Below, piece after piece: positions 26,215-35,032 of a stretch of 64,000 nucleotides of DNA. Under the pieces are notes generated by a model, which saw only the letters and a program-made list of their open reading frames with translations, had not been told where the DNA came from and ran no database searches. The stretch covers positions 1 through 64,000 of the forward strand of contig JAJFLH010000034.1 of the NCBI GenBank assembly GCA_021772775.1, in the 5' to 3' direction. The DNA is from Mariprofundus sp. (lineage in GTDB: Bacteria > Pseudomonadota > Zetaproteobacteria > Mariprofundales > Mariprofundaceae). Every line of letters begins with the position of its first letter. Position 1 is the first letter of the stretch. Position numbers and translations under genes: made by a program.

Positions 26215-26835
26215 GTGAGCAAACAAACACCAGCAGAACAATCTATCGTGGTCGCCGTCACTGGCGCATCCGGCTCTGCTTATGCCTTACGGCTTATTCA
26301 ACGCCTCTCCCAAGCTGGAGTCAAACAGCATATCCTGCTCTCCGATGCCGCTCGCGTCGTATTCAAACAGGAAGTCGATCTGGTTTTGCCAATGGAGACT
26401 GATGGCACGGCCCAAGCTCTGGCTCAGCACCTCAATATAGCTGCTGACTTATTGCACTGTTATAGTTTAAATGACTGGTTTTCGCCAACGGCATCGGGTT
26501 CAGCCGGTATCAAAAAAATGGTCGTCGTACCCTGCTCGATGGGCACCTTGGCACGCATTGCCTGCGGAGCTTCAGATAACCTGATTGAACGAGCTGCTGA
26601 TGTAATGCTGAAAGAACGTCGCCAATTGATTTTGGTACCGCGCGAAACCCCTCTCTCCAGCATACATCTGGAAAACATGCTCAAACTTTCCCAGCTGGGA
26701 GCCCATATCATTCCGGCCATGCCTGGCTTCTACCATAAGCCACAATCACTGGATGACATCATTAATTTTCTTGTTGATCGTATTCTTGATCACCTTGATC
26801 TTAGTAACCCTGAGGCTAAAAAATGGGGCAGTTAA
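26215..26835 (+). CDS. ubiX: flavin prenyltransferase UbiX
   Basis: This enzyme prenylates FMN to make the cofactor used by the UbiD decarboxylase in ubiquinone synthesis. It has 206 residues, with the FMN-binding VAVTGASGSAYALRLIQRL at the N-terminus, the central VVPCSMGTLARIACGASDNLIERAADVMLKERRQLILVPRETPLS and a conserved tail AMPGFYHKP. The start is GTG with TAGGAG upstream. The next gene overlaps it by 13 bp. Confidence 0.95.
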   Translation: MSKQTPAEQSIVVAVTGASGSAYALRLIQRLSQAGVKQHILLSDAARVVFKQEVDLVLPMETDGTAQALAQHLNIAADLLHCYSLNDWFSPTASGSAGIKKMVVVPCSMGTLARIACGASDNLIERAADVMLKERRQLILVPRETPLSSIHLENMLKLSQLGAHIIPAMPGFYHKPQSLDDIINFLVDRILDHLDLSNPEAKKWGS

Positions 26836-27440
26836 AGCATCCTTATGCCCATAAATTCATCGCAGCCTCCATACTGCTATCAACAAGCCTGCTCTCCGGC
26901 TGTGCTGCTGTCACTGCAATATCCGCCATTCCAGGGGCACTTTATGGCGTCGTATCGGATCAATTCTCCAGCATCGAGGTAAGTTTTCCACATAGTATGC
27001 GCGCCACTCTCGCTGCAGTGCAACATAGCCTGCAAACCATGCGCCTTGATATCGATATCCTGGAGATTCAAGAAAGTGGTGGATATGGCATCGCATTTAA
27101 TGATCAAAAGCTCAGTGGTGAAATCACTCTGCGCAAACAGACAGAAAGGCTGACTACTGTCTCGATCCAGGCAAAATTCATGACACGTGAAGAGTCTGTT
27201 GAACAAGCCATCATCAAATTGATGGAAACCACATTGAAAAAACAGCCCACAGTGGCCAGCTTTGAATTAAATGCCTATCATGACCTGCGCGCCAAACCAA
27301 CAAACAAGTCCAAACACCTCGGCTGGTTTCGTCCCGGTGCCATGCTTGATGCAAAGATGAGCAACACAGCAGGTTGGTTAGCCATAAAGCTGCCATCGGG
27401 CTCTAAAGCCTTCCTGAAAGGCGAAATCACCTCACAATAG
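26823..27440 (+). CDS. DUF3568-type lipoprotein
   Basis: This predicted lipoprotein has 205 residues and a lipobox cysteine at 27 (LLSGC) after a hydrophobic signal. The mature region looks like the DUF3568 family of small periplasmic lipoproteins. IEVSFPHSMRATLAAVQHSLQTMRLDIDI is followed by a beta-rich stretch. A C-terminal half without obvious domains (WFRPGAMLDAKMS) follows. It overlaps ubiX by 13 bp and precedes ubiK. The role is unknown. Confidence 0.7.
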   Translation: MGQLKHPYAHKFIAASILLSTSLLSGCAAVTAISAIPGALYGVVSDQFSSIEVSFPHSMRATLAAVQHSLQTMRLDIDILEIQESGGYGIAFNDQKLSGEITLRKQTERLTTVSIQAKFMTREESVEQAIIKLMETTLKKQPTVASFELNAYHDLRAKPTNKSKHLGWFRPGAMLDAKMSNTAGWLAIKLPSGSKAFLKGEITSQ

Positions 27441-27479
27441 AATAAAGAAATAGGTTTAATGACCACGTAGGAGTAACAG

Positions 27480-27740
27480 ATGACAGCAAACAATCAATCC
27501 ATGGATGACATCGCAGAAAAGATCGCTACAGGTCTCCGCATGCTTGGCGGATTCAAACAGGGAGCAGAAGCACAGGTTCGCACTGTTGTCGAAGGTGCAC
27601 TATCCCAATTCGATGTCGTTACTCATGAACGTATGCAGGTTCAGGAAGCCATGCTTGGCAAAGCAAGAACCGAACTCACAGCACTGGAAACGCGCGTAAA
27701 AGAGCTGGAAAACAAAATCAAACAAATGACTCAATCATAA
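27480..27740 (+). CDS. ubiK: ubiquinone biosynthesis accessory factor UbiK
   Basis: This small helical protein of 86 residues belongs to the BMFP/YqiC family. DDIAEKIATGLRMLGGFKQGAEAQVRTVVEGALSQFDVV is followed by a C-terminal coiled coil (LTALETRVKELENKIKQM). In E. coli UbiK helps the aerobic ubiquinone-synthesis complex. AGGAG six bases upstream sets the start. Its location after ubiX fits the same pathway. Confidence 0.9.
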   Translation: MTANNQSMDDIAEKIATGLRMLGGFKQGAEAQVRTVVEGALSQFDVVTHERMQVQEAMLGKARTELTALETRVKELENKIKQMTQS

Positions 27741-27758
27741 ATATTCGTAAATTAAATG

Positions 27759-27785
27759 TGTTTTATCATCAATATTGATGATGCG
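27759..27785. repeat. palindrome, second copy (ATCATCAATATTGATGAT)
   Basis: GTGTTTTATCATCAATATTGATGATG repeats the motif at 12191-12219. It lies just after ubiK in a 390-bp gap (27741-28130) that otherwise has no gene I can support, only AT-rich sequence. A hairpin or operator role is possible. Confidence 0.45.
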
Positions 27786-28130
27786 GCATCATTTTTTTAC
27801 TGTCAGCATTGGCCGCGCGACAAGCTTAGGCACTTTCAGAACAATAGTTACAACATCTGAAGACAATCTTCTTTAGCTGTCAAAATAAGTTTATTTTTTA
27901 ACTTCACATGAGATTGATGGAGAAATGTTCAACTAACACTTCGCTAATCATCTCTCTGAAGGGCTAAAATCCCATGGAGAAGTATTGATTCAACATTTAA
28001 AACCTGTCGCCTTACCCCCTACAACCATGTTCATTCATAGTGAATGGGGGGCTGTCGATCATGGCAGTATGATCATTCTGCAAAAGTCATCATCATTGAT
28101 GAGCACAATAAGCAACTGTCGGTGCATCCT

Positions 28131-28385
28131 ATGACACTGGAAACCATCATGATTCTGCTGCTATTGATGTTCATGAATAGTTCTTGCGGCTTCTATATAT
28201 ATTTACGTTTCGGCCCGAAGAAAATCATCATGATTGAAGTATCTGAAGAGAAATATAAACAATATGAAGAGTCCTTTCCTCCGATAGCTCTGCTCAACAG
28301 CTTCGGTAGAAAGCTTGTTCTGCTTGCCAGTGCATGTGTTGCGCTCTCTGCACTCATACTCTCCGAACTGCTTTTGGCCCTTTAA
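28131..28385 (+). CDS. small two-helix membrane protein, unknown
   Basis: This protein of about 84 residues has TM1 near 6-25 (IMILLLLMFMNSSCGFYIYL) and TM2 near 62-82 (LLASACVALSALILSELLL), with a charged hairpin between them. ATG 28131 has no clear ribosome-binding site, and an upstream start at 28044 is also possible. The real start and the reality of the gene are unsure. Confidence 0.4.
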   Translation: MTLETIMILLLLMFMNSSCGFYIYLRFGPKKIIMIEVSEEKYKQYEESFPPIALLNSFGRKLVLLASACVALSALILSELLLAL

Positions 28386-28595
28386 AACTGTCTCGGTTTG
28401 AATCCGTTTTAACACGTTTATCAAACTTTACTGTTCATTCACAGCTGTGCCATGTGTGAACTATATCTTAAATCCATCCATATCTGCTCAATTCACATAA
28501 CGTGATCTCTGACACATTTCTATTTTGTATGCGTCATAAACTTAGCCCACTGGAAGGCGGGAGATTTATGATAGAAATCAAGATAAGGAGTTCAC

Positions 28596-29051
28596 ATGAA
28601 AAACTTTCGCCATACACCAGCAAACAAAAAAGCATTCACCCAAAAACTCTTACATCTCTTCGCAACATCAATCTTCTCAGCCGTTGCATTTCTCCTCACT
28701 CCCATGACAGCTCAAGCAATCACTACAACAGAACAGGAGAATGAAAGATTAATGCTAGGTTCTCTTTGCGAATGTGTTGTTGCGGCAGATGATACTATTT
28801 GCCATATCCCACTCGGCAATATCGAAAAAAAACACACCATTCACGTTACCGCTCCAGCTGTCCGCGCCCACCTTGCTCACGGAGACACTCTAGGCGCATG
28901 CCCTCGAGGTATTGAAGAGATCACTGCATCAACAATAGTAGATGATCTTGATGGAAGCTGTACTTGTGCCGATGGAAGCGTTGGAAACTGGTATCACAGC
29001 TCACCTATTTTATCACAAGACAGCTCTCTCAGGCAGGCCTATGCCCGTTAA
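28596..29051 (+). CDS. secreted cysteine-containing protein (C-H-I-P/ HLAHGD motif)
   Basis: This exported protein has 151 residues and a signal peptide ending AQA-I (about 1-41). The mature part has ICHIPLGNIEKKHTIHVTAPAVRAHLAHGDTLGACP, a motif that recurs in many bacterial secreted proteins and includes paired cysteines. A second CTC pair follows near 127. AAGGAGT before the ATG is good. A hairpin terminator follows the stop. The function of the motif is not known to me. Confidence 0.7.
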   Translation: MKNFRHTPANKKAFTQKLLHLFATSIFSAVAFLLTPMTAQAITTTEQENERLMLGSLCECVVAADDTICHIPLGNIEKKHTIHVTAPAVRAHLAHGDTLGACPRGIEEITASTIVDDLDGSCTCADGSVGNWYHSSPILSQDSSLRQAYAR

Positions 29052-29080
29052 ACGGCTTCATCGCATCTGACACAGTTACG

Positions 29081-29125
29081 GCTGTCCTGCCCACTCCCCC
29101 CTCCTCTGGCAGGACAGCTGTATTA
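29081..29125 (+). terminator. hairpin terminator after the secreted protein gene
   Basis: GGCTGTCCTGCC (29080-29092) and GGCAGGACAGCT (29109-29120) form an 11-bp stem. Only a weak T-rich stretch follows, so efficiency is uncertain. Confidence 0.55.
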
Positions 29126-29239
29126 CTATTCATAGCTATTTCAACTCATAGCCATAAATGCGATAGCGCATTGGCCTAAGCTTTATTACTCTACGCTGAT
29201 TAGATGGTCAGAATGATATAACAAGAAGAGTTGAGCCAG

Positions 29240-29557
29240 ATGGCTACAAACGTCGCACCAGGTGCTGAGATGAAGTTTAAGAACAAAGTTTTTCCTGAAA
29301 ATCCATTTTTATACACCTATGCCATCATTATGATAGCCGCTGGGCTGGTCATGCTTGTAGCGATAGCTTTATCGATCTGGCAAGAGAGTTGGTGGTATTT
29401 TGCTGCGGGCCTGATCATATCCATTGTCGTCTTCGTAGTTCTAAATAAAAAATGTTTGCGCGAACTGACTTGTCCCAAATGCAGTGAGCATATCGAGTTT
29501 GAACCCGGTGAAGGCATCGTCTGCAAAAAATGTAAAATTGCCTGGTCACTAAATTAG
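29240..29557 (+). CDS. membrane protein with zinc ribbon, unknown
   Basis: This protein of about 105 residues has two TM segments (about 24-45 and 51-68). The C-terminal part has CPKC near 80 and CKKC near 98, a classic zinc-ribbon spacing. ATG 29240 is used; a TTG nine bases before it is possible. It is a single gene. Its last 15 bases (TGCCTGGTCACTAAA) occur again at 29575-29589, 36 bp downstream, as a small direct repeat. Confidence 0.6.
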   Translation: MATNVAPGAEMKFKNKVFPENPFLYTYAIIMIAAGLVMLVAIALSIWQESWWYFAAGLIISIVVFVVLNKKCLRELTCPKCSEHIEFEPGEGIVCKKCKIAWSLN

Positions 29558-29589
29558 GCTACAAGAATGTATTGTGCCTGGTCACTAAA
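29539..29589 (+). repeat. short direct repeat at the zinc-ribbon gene end
   Basis: TGCCTGGTCACTAAA at 29540-29554 (end of the ORF) and again at 29575-29589. It is 36 bp from copy to copy. Confidence 0.6.
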
Positions 29590-29755
29590 CTGAAGTTGTT
29601 AATCACCCTAGGTCACCTTATCCAGCTCAACAGCGCTACAAAAACTTAAAACGTACATGGATATGGCTTAGCTATTTCAGAGCAACCATTACTCACTTTC
29701 TCCGCCAGAGTTCAGCCCTTTCATATTCTTGGTTTCAACAACAAACATGCCCCAT

Positions 29756-30229
29756 TCAAGCAACAGCCCACTGGCTAAGCGATGCGTGAGCATTCCCCCC
29801 ATTGATATCCGGAGTAATAATTAACTCCAACGCGGTAACACCATGAAGATCAACAGTGTAATTCTCCAGCTCACGAGTTGAATCGGGGGAACTAAAATTG
29901 TACTGCTGACGAGTGATATCATGATAGCTCTCTCCTGCATCAGAAGAGTAGCGCAACACAAACTCCTGCGTACGCTCTTGAGCTTCTTCCTCAAACAACA
30001 GCCGAATCAATCTGAGTGACTGCGGTTCATCGAAGCGTAAGCGAATAGTCTGCTCTTCCGCTGAAGCAGCTCGCCAATAGGCATCAGACGGCAATGCCAA
30101 AGCCGATTCAATCGTAAAACCTTCAAGCTCCGATGTAATCTCTACCTGCGCAATCACTTCCAGGTTTAACCATGACTGATCAATCTCTTCAGTTATTTGT
30201 TTGCTCGGTTCAATGATTCGTTTGCGCAT
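29756..30229 (-). CDS. conserved discoidin-like protein
   Basis: This soluble 157-residue protein has the feel of an F5/8-type C (discoidin or carbohydrate-binding) jellyroll. Examples are IRLRFDEPQSLRLIRLLFEEEAQERTQEFVLRYSSDAGESYHDITRQQYNFSSP and YTVDLHGVTALELIITPDINGGNAHASL. The whole pattern recurs in proteobacterial hypothetical proteins. There is no signal peptide, so it likely works in the cytoplasm. The start was set at the ATG after GGGGAT rather than the upstream frame at 30268. No function is assigned. Confidence 0.65.
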   Translation of the reverse strand: MRKRIIEPSKQITEEIDQSWLNLEVIAQVEITSELEGFTIESALALPSDAYWRAASAEEQTIRLRFDEPQSLRLIRLLFEEEAQERTQEFVLRYSSDAGESYHDITRQQYNFSSPDSTRELENYTVDLHGVTALELIITPDINGGNAHASLSQWAVA

Positions 30230-30354
30230 CGTTATCCCCTTTTTTTGCTTCTTCGGAGTATATATCAAACCCTCACAAATACCCTCAAACTATTAACGTT
30301 GAATTACACACATATGCAACCAGAATAGCCGTGAATCTCAGTTTTGGAGCACCT

Positions 30355-31314
30355 ATGCCGACTATTACCTATCAGGGAAAAACCTACGAATGCAATAATG
30401 AAGAGCGTCTGCTTTATCAGCTCAATCAGCAGGGAGCCAATCTTGCCAGCGGTTGCCAAGGTGGCCACTGCCATGTCTGCATGATTAAAGTTATAAAAGG
30501 GGAAGTACCTGATCAACCCCAAAGCGACGTCAAAGCTGAAATGAAGGAGAAGGGGTATTTCCTACCCTGCCTCTGCAAACCAGAATCCGATTTTGAAATT
30601 GCTCCGCCGGAAAGAAGAGATAGCTTCATATCTGCCAACATCACTGGTCTCGACTTCATTAACCCTGGCATCATTCGCCTACGCACAAATCTACCCACTA
30701 ACTTTGACTATCAAGCGGGCCAGTTCATTAATCTGGTCAGAGCAAAAGATGGACTAGCGCGCAGCTATTCGCTTGCCAGCCTTCCAAGTGACAAGCAACT
30801 TGAATTTCATATTCGCCTATTCGCCAACGGCAAAATGAGCGGCTGGATTGCCAATGACCTGCAATGTGGTGATGAGATACTGATGAGCGAGGCAAAGGGC
30901 AAATGCTGTTACCAAAAAGCCTATGCAGATCGTCCACTTCTACTGGCTGGCACCGGCACTGGTTTGGCTCCGCTTTATGGTATCTTGCGTGATGCACTCA
31001 CATCAGCTCACCAGAGTAAAATCACTCTATTACAGGGTGGTAGAAACAGCGATGAGCTCTATTACACAGAAGAGCTTCGCCAGTTGGCTCATCAGTATGA
31101 GAACTTCAGCTATATGCCCTGCGTATTAGACGGTGATGCACCCGAAGGTGGTTTTAGTGGCCCTATTGATGAACTTATCCCCCAGCAACTTGCAGCGGAT
31201 AGCAACTGGGCAGCTTATCTGTGTGGCGATTCAAGCGTTGTAGGGCTCATGCGCAGATCCTGCTTCACCCATGCTGTCGAAGCAGACGACATCCATTGTG
31301 ATGCATTTGTTTAA
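30355..31314 (+). CDS. 2Fe-2S ferredoxin/FAD-NAD reductase fusion
   Basis: This 319-residue electron-transfer protein of the oxygenase-reductase type has an N-terminal plant-type 2Fe-2S domain with CQGGHCHVC and LPCLC, an FAD-binding domain (ARSYSLASLPSD), and an NAD-binding domain (LLAGTGTGLAPLYGILRDAL and CGDSSVVGLMRR). It resembles reductases of aromatic or alkane oxygenases and ascD-like proteins, but no oxygenase lies nearby. ATG 30355 is preceded by GGAG. The partner is unknown. Confidence 0.88.
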   Translation: MPTITYQGKTYECNNEERLLYQLNQQGANLASGCQGGHCHVCMIKVIKGEVPDQPQSDVKAEMKEKGYFLPCLCKPESDFEIAPPERRDSFISANITGLDFINPGIIRLRTNLPTNFDYQAGQFINLVRAKDGLARSYSLASLPSDKQLEFHIRLFANGKMSGWIANDLQCGDEILMSEAKGKCCYQKAYADRPLLLAGTGTGLAPLYGILRDALTSAHQSKITLLQGGRNSDELYYTEELRQLAHQYENFSYMPCVLDGDAPEGGFSGPIDELIPQQLAADSNWAAYLCGDSSVVGLMRRSCFTHAVEADDIHCDAFV

Positions 31315-31332
31315 ACAGTCTGAAGATAAGCA

Positions 31333-31525
31333 TTTAGCCACAGAGGAACGCAGATACACATAGATAAATTCAAAGGCGATTAAGTTGGGTGTCTTGGGTT
31401 AGGCGAGGGAATATTTTTTCGCCAGAGTGTTCATTAACAACAAAGGCCCAGTGTGATGCTATAAGCCGCTCTTTCAGAATGTATCGTGATTAGACTTATA
31501 TCTGCGTACATCTGTGTCAAAATAT
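31333..31525. repeat. dispersed inverted-repeat element, copy 2
   Basis: TTTAGCCACAGAGGAACGCAGATACACATAG at the left and ATCTGCGTACATCTGTGTCAAA at the right are the family's arms. The right end has drifted. It fills the gap before the AAA ATPase pseudogene. Confidence 0.65.
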
Positions 31526-31621
31526 ATTTCACAATGATGTCAGGGTTAAAATATCTATGGATTACGTTGATTTCTCAAATCATGAGCTAGACACGGATCC
31601 ATAACTGCCCATGCGCCATCA

Positions 31622-32754
31622 TCATTTTTTATAGACCAAATCCTTGTTCTGTAATTGTCTAAATCCATCTTTAATGGTTGTCGTCGGTAACAGCAATTTC
31701 GTGATAAATCCTATGCTGGTAATCTGCTTTTCCGGCTCGTCAGCGAGATTGTTAAGTATCGCTTTCTGGCTAGCAGAAAGTTGAGAAAATTCAGCTCTGA
31801 TAGGTGAAACTCTCTCTTCAACAACACAACCCCATGCATTCAACACATCATCACTTTGCACTGGCAACTTCTTCTGTTTCCATAATTCATGGCAAAGACT
31901 ATTTACATAGAATGGATGCCTTTCCGTCAACGAAAGGATCAAATCAAGTAATCCCCTGTCCAACTCTTTATTCCAATTAACGCGCCATGCATCACCAATA
32001 TGTTTCAGATAATCAGTAGCCTCAATTCGATTAAGGCAAATGGTGTGACACATGCTGAAGAGAGGCCTGGAACTATCCGTAAACTTCTATTCCAACATAT
32101 GCCGGTTAGAACCCAGAAAGATATAGCTCGTTGCAACCGAAAACTATACCGCATCCCGAACTTGGGCTTCAATAGACTTACCAAGCTTGAGAGATGCAAT
32201 CTCCTGAAATTCATCCATTTCAAACATGACTTTCCAGCCAAGTGAATTGGCCAGCTCATCCATTTTAGTGAGAATTATTCCAATTGATGTGATATCGAGA
32301 GGCTTGGTACTCTTTCCTTCAAGATCAAACTTGATAGCAAAACCTAAACCATCGGTTTTAGTACTGGTTTCAAATCCCAAGCCAGAAAATGACTTGAGAA
32401 AGTTTTGTCTGGATTTCATATCTGGCATCAATGGCATCATCTCATTGATCGCCTTTTGAGCACTTGCCACGATCAGTTGCACTGCTGCTGATTCATCATA
32501 AGCAGAGTAAAGTGAAATCCCCATGCCCATTCTCTTTTTTTCAGGGCTGACCCAACGTTCCACAACCTGATGAGACAGGCTACTTTTCCCATAACGGCGT
32601 GGTGCAATGAGCACAACGAGGTTAGCACTATTGATATAATATAGCCCAGTAGGCTTTCCTGTTCATCAGTGCGATTACAGAAAGAGTAACCATCCGTGAT
32701 GGTGCGCGGAAATATCTCTTTAGCCATATGTCCACTAAACCATATTCGCTTCAT
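31622..32754 (-). pseudogene. broken AAA-type ATPase (PRRYGKSS family)
   Basis: Read on the minus strand, MKRIWFSGHMAKEIFPRTITDGYSFCNRTDEQESLLGYI starts at 32754. Near 32640 the frame shifts by one and continues as INSANLVVLIAPRRYGKSSLSHQVVERW, a Walker-A-like segment. FEMDEFQEI follows. Two in-frame TAG stops (about 32144 and 32080) both occur where relatives have Gln (RDAV-Q-FSVATSYIFLGSNRHMLE-Q-KFTDSSRP). The C-terminal half runs intact to 31622. At least one frameshift and two nonsense mutations mean it makes no full protein. Confidence 0.8.
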
Positions 32755-32823
32755 ATAATGTTTATTACACTAACTGCATATGAAAGCTTATGGAAAGAGT
32801 AATACTCTTTCCTGGATGCACCG

Positions 32824-33354
32824 CTACTTCTTCTTGGGACGGAATACTTTACACTGCTCTGGATCGGTCACTAAAAACGGGCCCTCAACAAGATCGATGC
32901 AATACGGTACAGCCGGAAAGACAGCATTCAGGCAATCATCTATGGCAGACGGTTTTCCCGGCAGATTAATGATCAATGACTTGCCGCGAATACCAGCGGT
33001 CTGACGAGAGAGAATGGCAGTCGGGACGAACTTGAGCGACTCCTGACGCATCAACTCACCAAAGCCCGGCATCATCTTTTCACATACGTTTTCGGTTGCT
33101 TCAGGTGTGACATCCCGCACCGCAGGGCCGGTACCACCCGTGGTCACAATCAGGCAACACCCTTCATCATCTGCCAGTGCTTTGATGGTAGATTCAATAC
33201 CAGCCTGATCATCCGGGATCACGCGACTCACTGCCTGCCATTCTGATGTTAAGACACGCTCAAACCATGCGACCATGGCTGGCCCACCAAGATCTTCATA
33301 CTCACCACGACTGGCGCGATCCGAAACTGTGATAAATCCAATTTTTGCTTTCAT
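32824..33354 (-). CDS. mogA: molybdopterin adenylyltransferase MogA
   Basis: This enzyme adenylates molybdopterin before molybdate insertion by MoeA. It has 176 residues with the MoCF-family phrases IGFITVSDRASRGEYEDLGGPA, LIVTTGGTGPAVRDVTPEATE and IINLPGKPSAIDDCL, where TTGGTGP and the GKP loop bind the substrate. It stands apart from the main moa/moe cluster, about 8 kb away. A repeat copy starts 14 bp before its ATG, so promoter sequence may come from that repeat. Confidence 0.95.
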   Translation of the reverse strand: MKAKIGFITVSDRASRGEYEDLGGPAMVAWFERVLTSEWQAVSRVIPDDQAGIESTIKALADDEGCCLIVTTGGTGPAVRDVTPEATENVCEKMMPGFGELMRQESLKFVPTAILSRQTAGIRGKSLIINLPGKPSAIDDCLNAVFPAVPYCIDLVEGPFLVTDPEQCKVFRPKKK

Positions 33355-33367
33355 TTAAAATCCTTTG

Positions 33368-33556
33368 TTAGCCACAGATACCCCAGGCAGCCTCTCGCGC
33401 GCAAGCGCGATTCACCTTGTGGACGTAGATACACACAGATAAAAGGTTTACTGCAATCTGTTAGTATTTACATAGTAATGAATTCAGAGCCTCACGCAAA
33501 TCATACAGTAAGAAAGATTCCTATCTGCGTTTATCCGTGTGTATCTGTGGCTAAAC
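33368..33556. repeat. dispersed inverted-repeat element, copy 3
   Basis: TTAGCCACAGATACCCCAGG and CGCGATTCACCTTGTGGACG form the left arm. ATCTGCGTTTATCCGTGT and ATCTGTGGCTAAA form the right arm. It is the best-preserved copy, shared with 7237-7452 and 50468-50652. Confidence 0.8.
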
Positions 33557-33604
33557 ATTTTGTCTTATATGCCAAGCCTATAGAGAGGGTATAGATAATC
33601 CCGC

Positions 33605-33619
33605 TTCACAAATCTTTAC
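33605..33619 (-). promoter_or_regulatory. possible CpxR box
   Basis: On the minus strand GTAAA-GATTT-GTGAA fits the CpxR consensus GTAAA-N5-GTAAA with one change. It lies about 90 bp before the Spy-like gene, which is followed by a response regulator and kinase. Confidence 0.35.
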
Positions 33620-33706
33620 ATAAGGGAAAACTTCAGGAAACAGAGTCGCTCTAACATTCGTCCTGTGGTTCGGGCAAACGAACTAACACCATAGGAGATC
33701 ATGATT

Positions 33707-34282
33707 ATGTCAGAACATACTGAGAAAAAAATCGAAACAAATGACAATAAAAACAGCAGTGGAGACAGATGCTGTAAACGTCACCACTGCAGTGGTAAAC
33801 ATAAATGCAGCTGGTTTGGTAGGGCCTTCTTTGGCATTTTGGCCATCGTCGGTATTGTTACAGTAGCTGGCGCACTGCTTGGACCATCATGCGGTTACGC
33901 CGGTTGGCATCATGGCGGTCATCACTGGAAACAGACCGATATCACAAAACGCATAGATAAAATGGCAGATCGACTCATTGATCATGTCAATGCCAGTGAC
34001 GCACAGGAGCAGCAGATCAAAGCCATCGCCAGTAGCTATCTGCCCCGCATCCAGAGCATGAAAAGTGCACACCTGAGCAGCCGCAGTGAACTAACTCAAC
34101 TGCTCACTCAGACAGAGATCGACAGAACCAAGTTGGATCGAGTGAGAAAGAATGCTGTGGGTACGCTGGATCAAAATAGTGCTGTTCTGGCAGATATGAT
34201 TGCCGACATTGCTGATGTACTGACTGTAGAACAGCGTCAAAAACTGGCTGGTGAAATAGCTGAACTTCACCATTACCGTTGA
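33707..34282 (+). CDS. Spy/CpxP-like periplasmic stress protein
   Basis: This 191-residue membrane-anchored protein has a Cys- and His-rich N-terminus (CCKRHHCSGKHKC, 22-34), one TM helix (about 40-58) and a periplasmic all-helical domain. That domain is typical of the Spy/CpxP/heavy-metal-sensor family (KRIDKMADRLIDHVNASDAQEQQIKAIASSYLPRI; LTVEQRQKLAGEI is the LTxxQ motif). Such proteins bind metals or unfolded proteins and damp CpxA-like kinases. A two-component pair follows directly. ATG 33707 is preferred over 33701 for spacing to AGGAG. Confidence 0.8.
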   Translation: MSEHTEKKIETNDNKNSSGDRCCKRHHCSGKHKCSWFGRAFFGILAIVGIVTVAGALLGPSCGYAGWHHGGHHWKQTDITKRIDKMADRLIDHVNASDAQEQQIKAIASSYLPRIQSMKSAHLSSRSELTQLLTQTEIDRTKLDRVRKNAVGTLDQNSAVLADMIADIADVLTVEQRQKLAGEIAELHHYR

Positions 34283-34292
34283 AACCCCATAG

Positions 34293-34328
34293 TCATGCTG
34301 CCAGTGCAAAGCTAGGCTGGCAGCATGA
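34293..34328. repeat. perfect 12-bp inverted repeat
   Basis: TCATGCTGCCAG (34293-34304) and CTGGCAGCATGA (34317-34328) form a perfect stem with a 12-nt loop, 20 bp before the response-regulator start. No T-run follows. It could be an attenuator, RNA structure or operator. Confidence 0.7.
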
Positions 34329-34347
34329 TCATACGTATCATAGAACT

Positions 34348-35031
34348 ATGCCAAGAATTCTGATTATCGAAGACGATTTGCAGCAATCGAGCATGCTCTC
34401 CGACTATCTCTCCAGTGAACATATGCAGATTACCACCTGCGCGCTGGGCAGTGATGGATTGGCATTACTTCAAAAGGAACATATTGATGCTCTAATTCTA
34501 GATGTCGGCCTACCCGATATGGATGGCTTTGAAGTATGCCGCCAGGTCAGAACATTCTCACAACTGCCTATCCTGATGCTGACTGCTCGCGGTGATGAGA
34601 TGGATCGCATTATCGGACTGGAAATTGGTGCTGATGATTATCTGCCCAAACCGTTTAATCCGCGTGAACTGCTGGCGCGTCTACGCGCCATTCTACGTCG
34701 AGCTCAGCATAACACCCCTGACACTATCCTCCGTTTTGGTCGCTTGGAGATCAATGAAGCCGCGCACACAGCCTTGATTGATGGTGAGAACATCAATCTG
34801 ACCGGATATCAGTTCGATCTGCTATCCGTATTGGTGAAACATGCAGGCCGGGTGATGTCCCGCGATCAACTGATGGATGAGCTCAAAGGCCATGATCTGG
34901 AAGCGTTCGACCGTAGCATTGATGTCCATATTTCGCGTATCCGCTCTCAGATCGAAGATGATCCAAAAAAACCACGCCGCATCCTCACCATTCGTGGCAC
35001 AGGTTACCTCTTCGCCCGGCAGCAAGATTAG
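34348..35031 (+). CDS. OmpR-family response regulator (CpxR-like)
   Basis: This 227-residue regulator has a receiver with phospho-acceptor Asp52 (LILDVGLPDMDGFE), the signalling Thr/Ala and Lys (LMLTARGDEMDRI, DYLPKPFNPRELLARL) and a winged-helix DNA-binding domain (about 130-225, ending IRGTGYLFA). It lies between the Spy-like gene and a kinase, so probably all three form one stress operon. The start is set at ATG 34348, though no clear ribosome-binding site is seen. An inverted repeat lies just upstream. Confidence 0.92.
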   Translation: MPRILIIEDDLQQSSMLSDYLSSEHMQITTCALGSDGLALLQKEHIDALILDVGLPDMDGFEVCRQVRTFSQLPILMLTARGDEMDRIIGLEIGADDYLPKPFNPRELLARLRAILRRAQHNTPDTILRFGRLEINEAAHTALIDGENINLTGYQFDLLSVLVKHAGRVMSRDQLMDELKGHDLEAFDRSIDVHISRIRSQIEDDPKKPRRILTIRGTGYLFARQQD

Positions 35032-35032
35032 C

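Noticed and set aside
32080-32146. Amber codon reassignment in the ATPase gene
   Set aside because: The same gene also has a frameshift, and no other gene in the window reads through TAG (several end in TAG normally).
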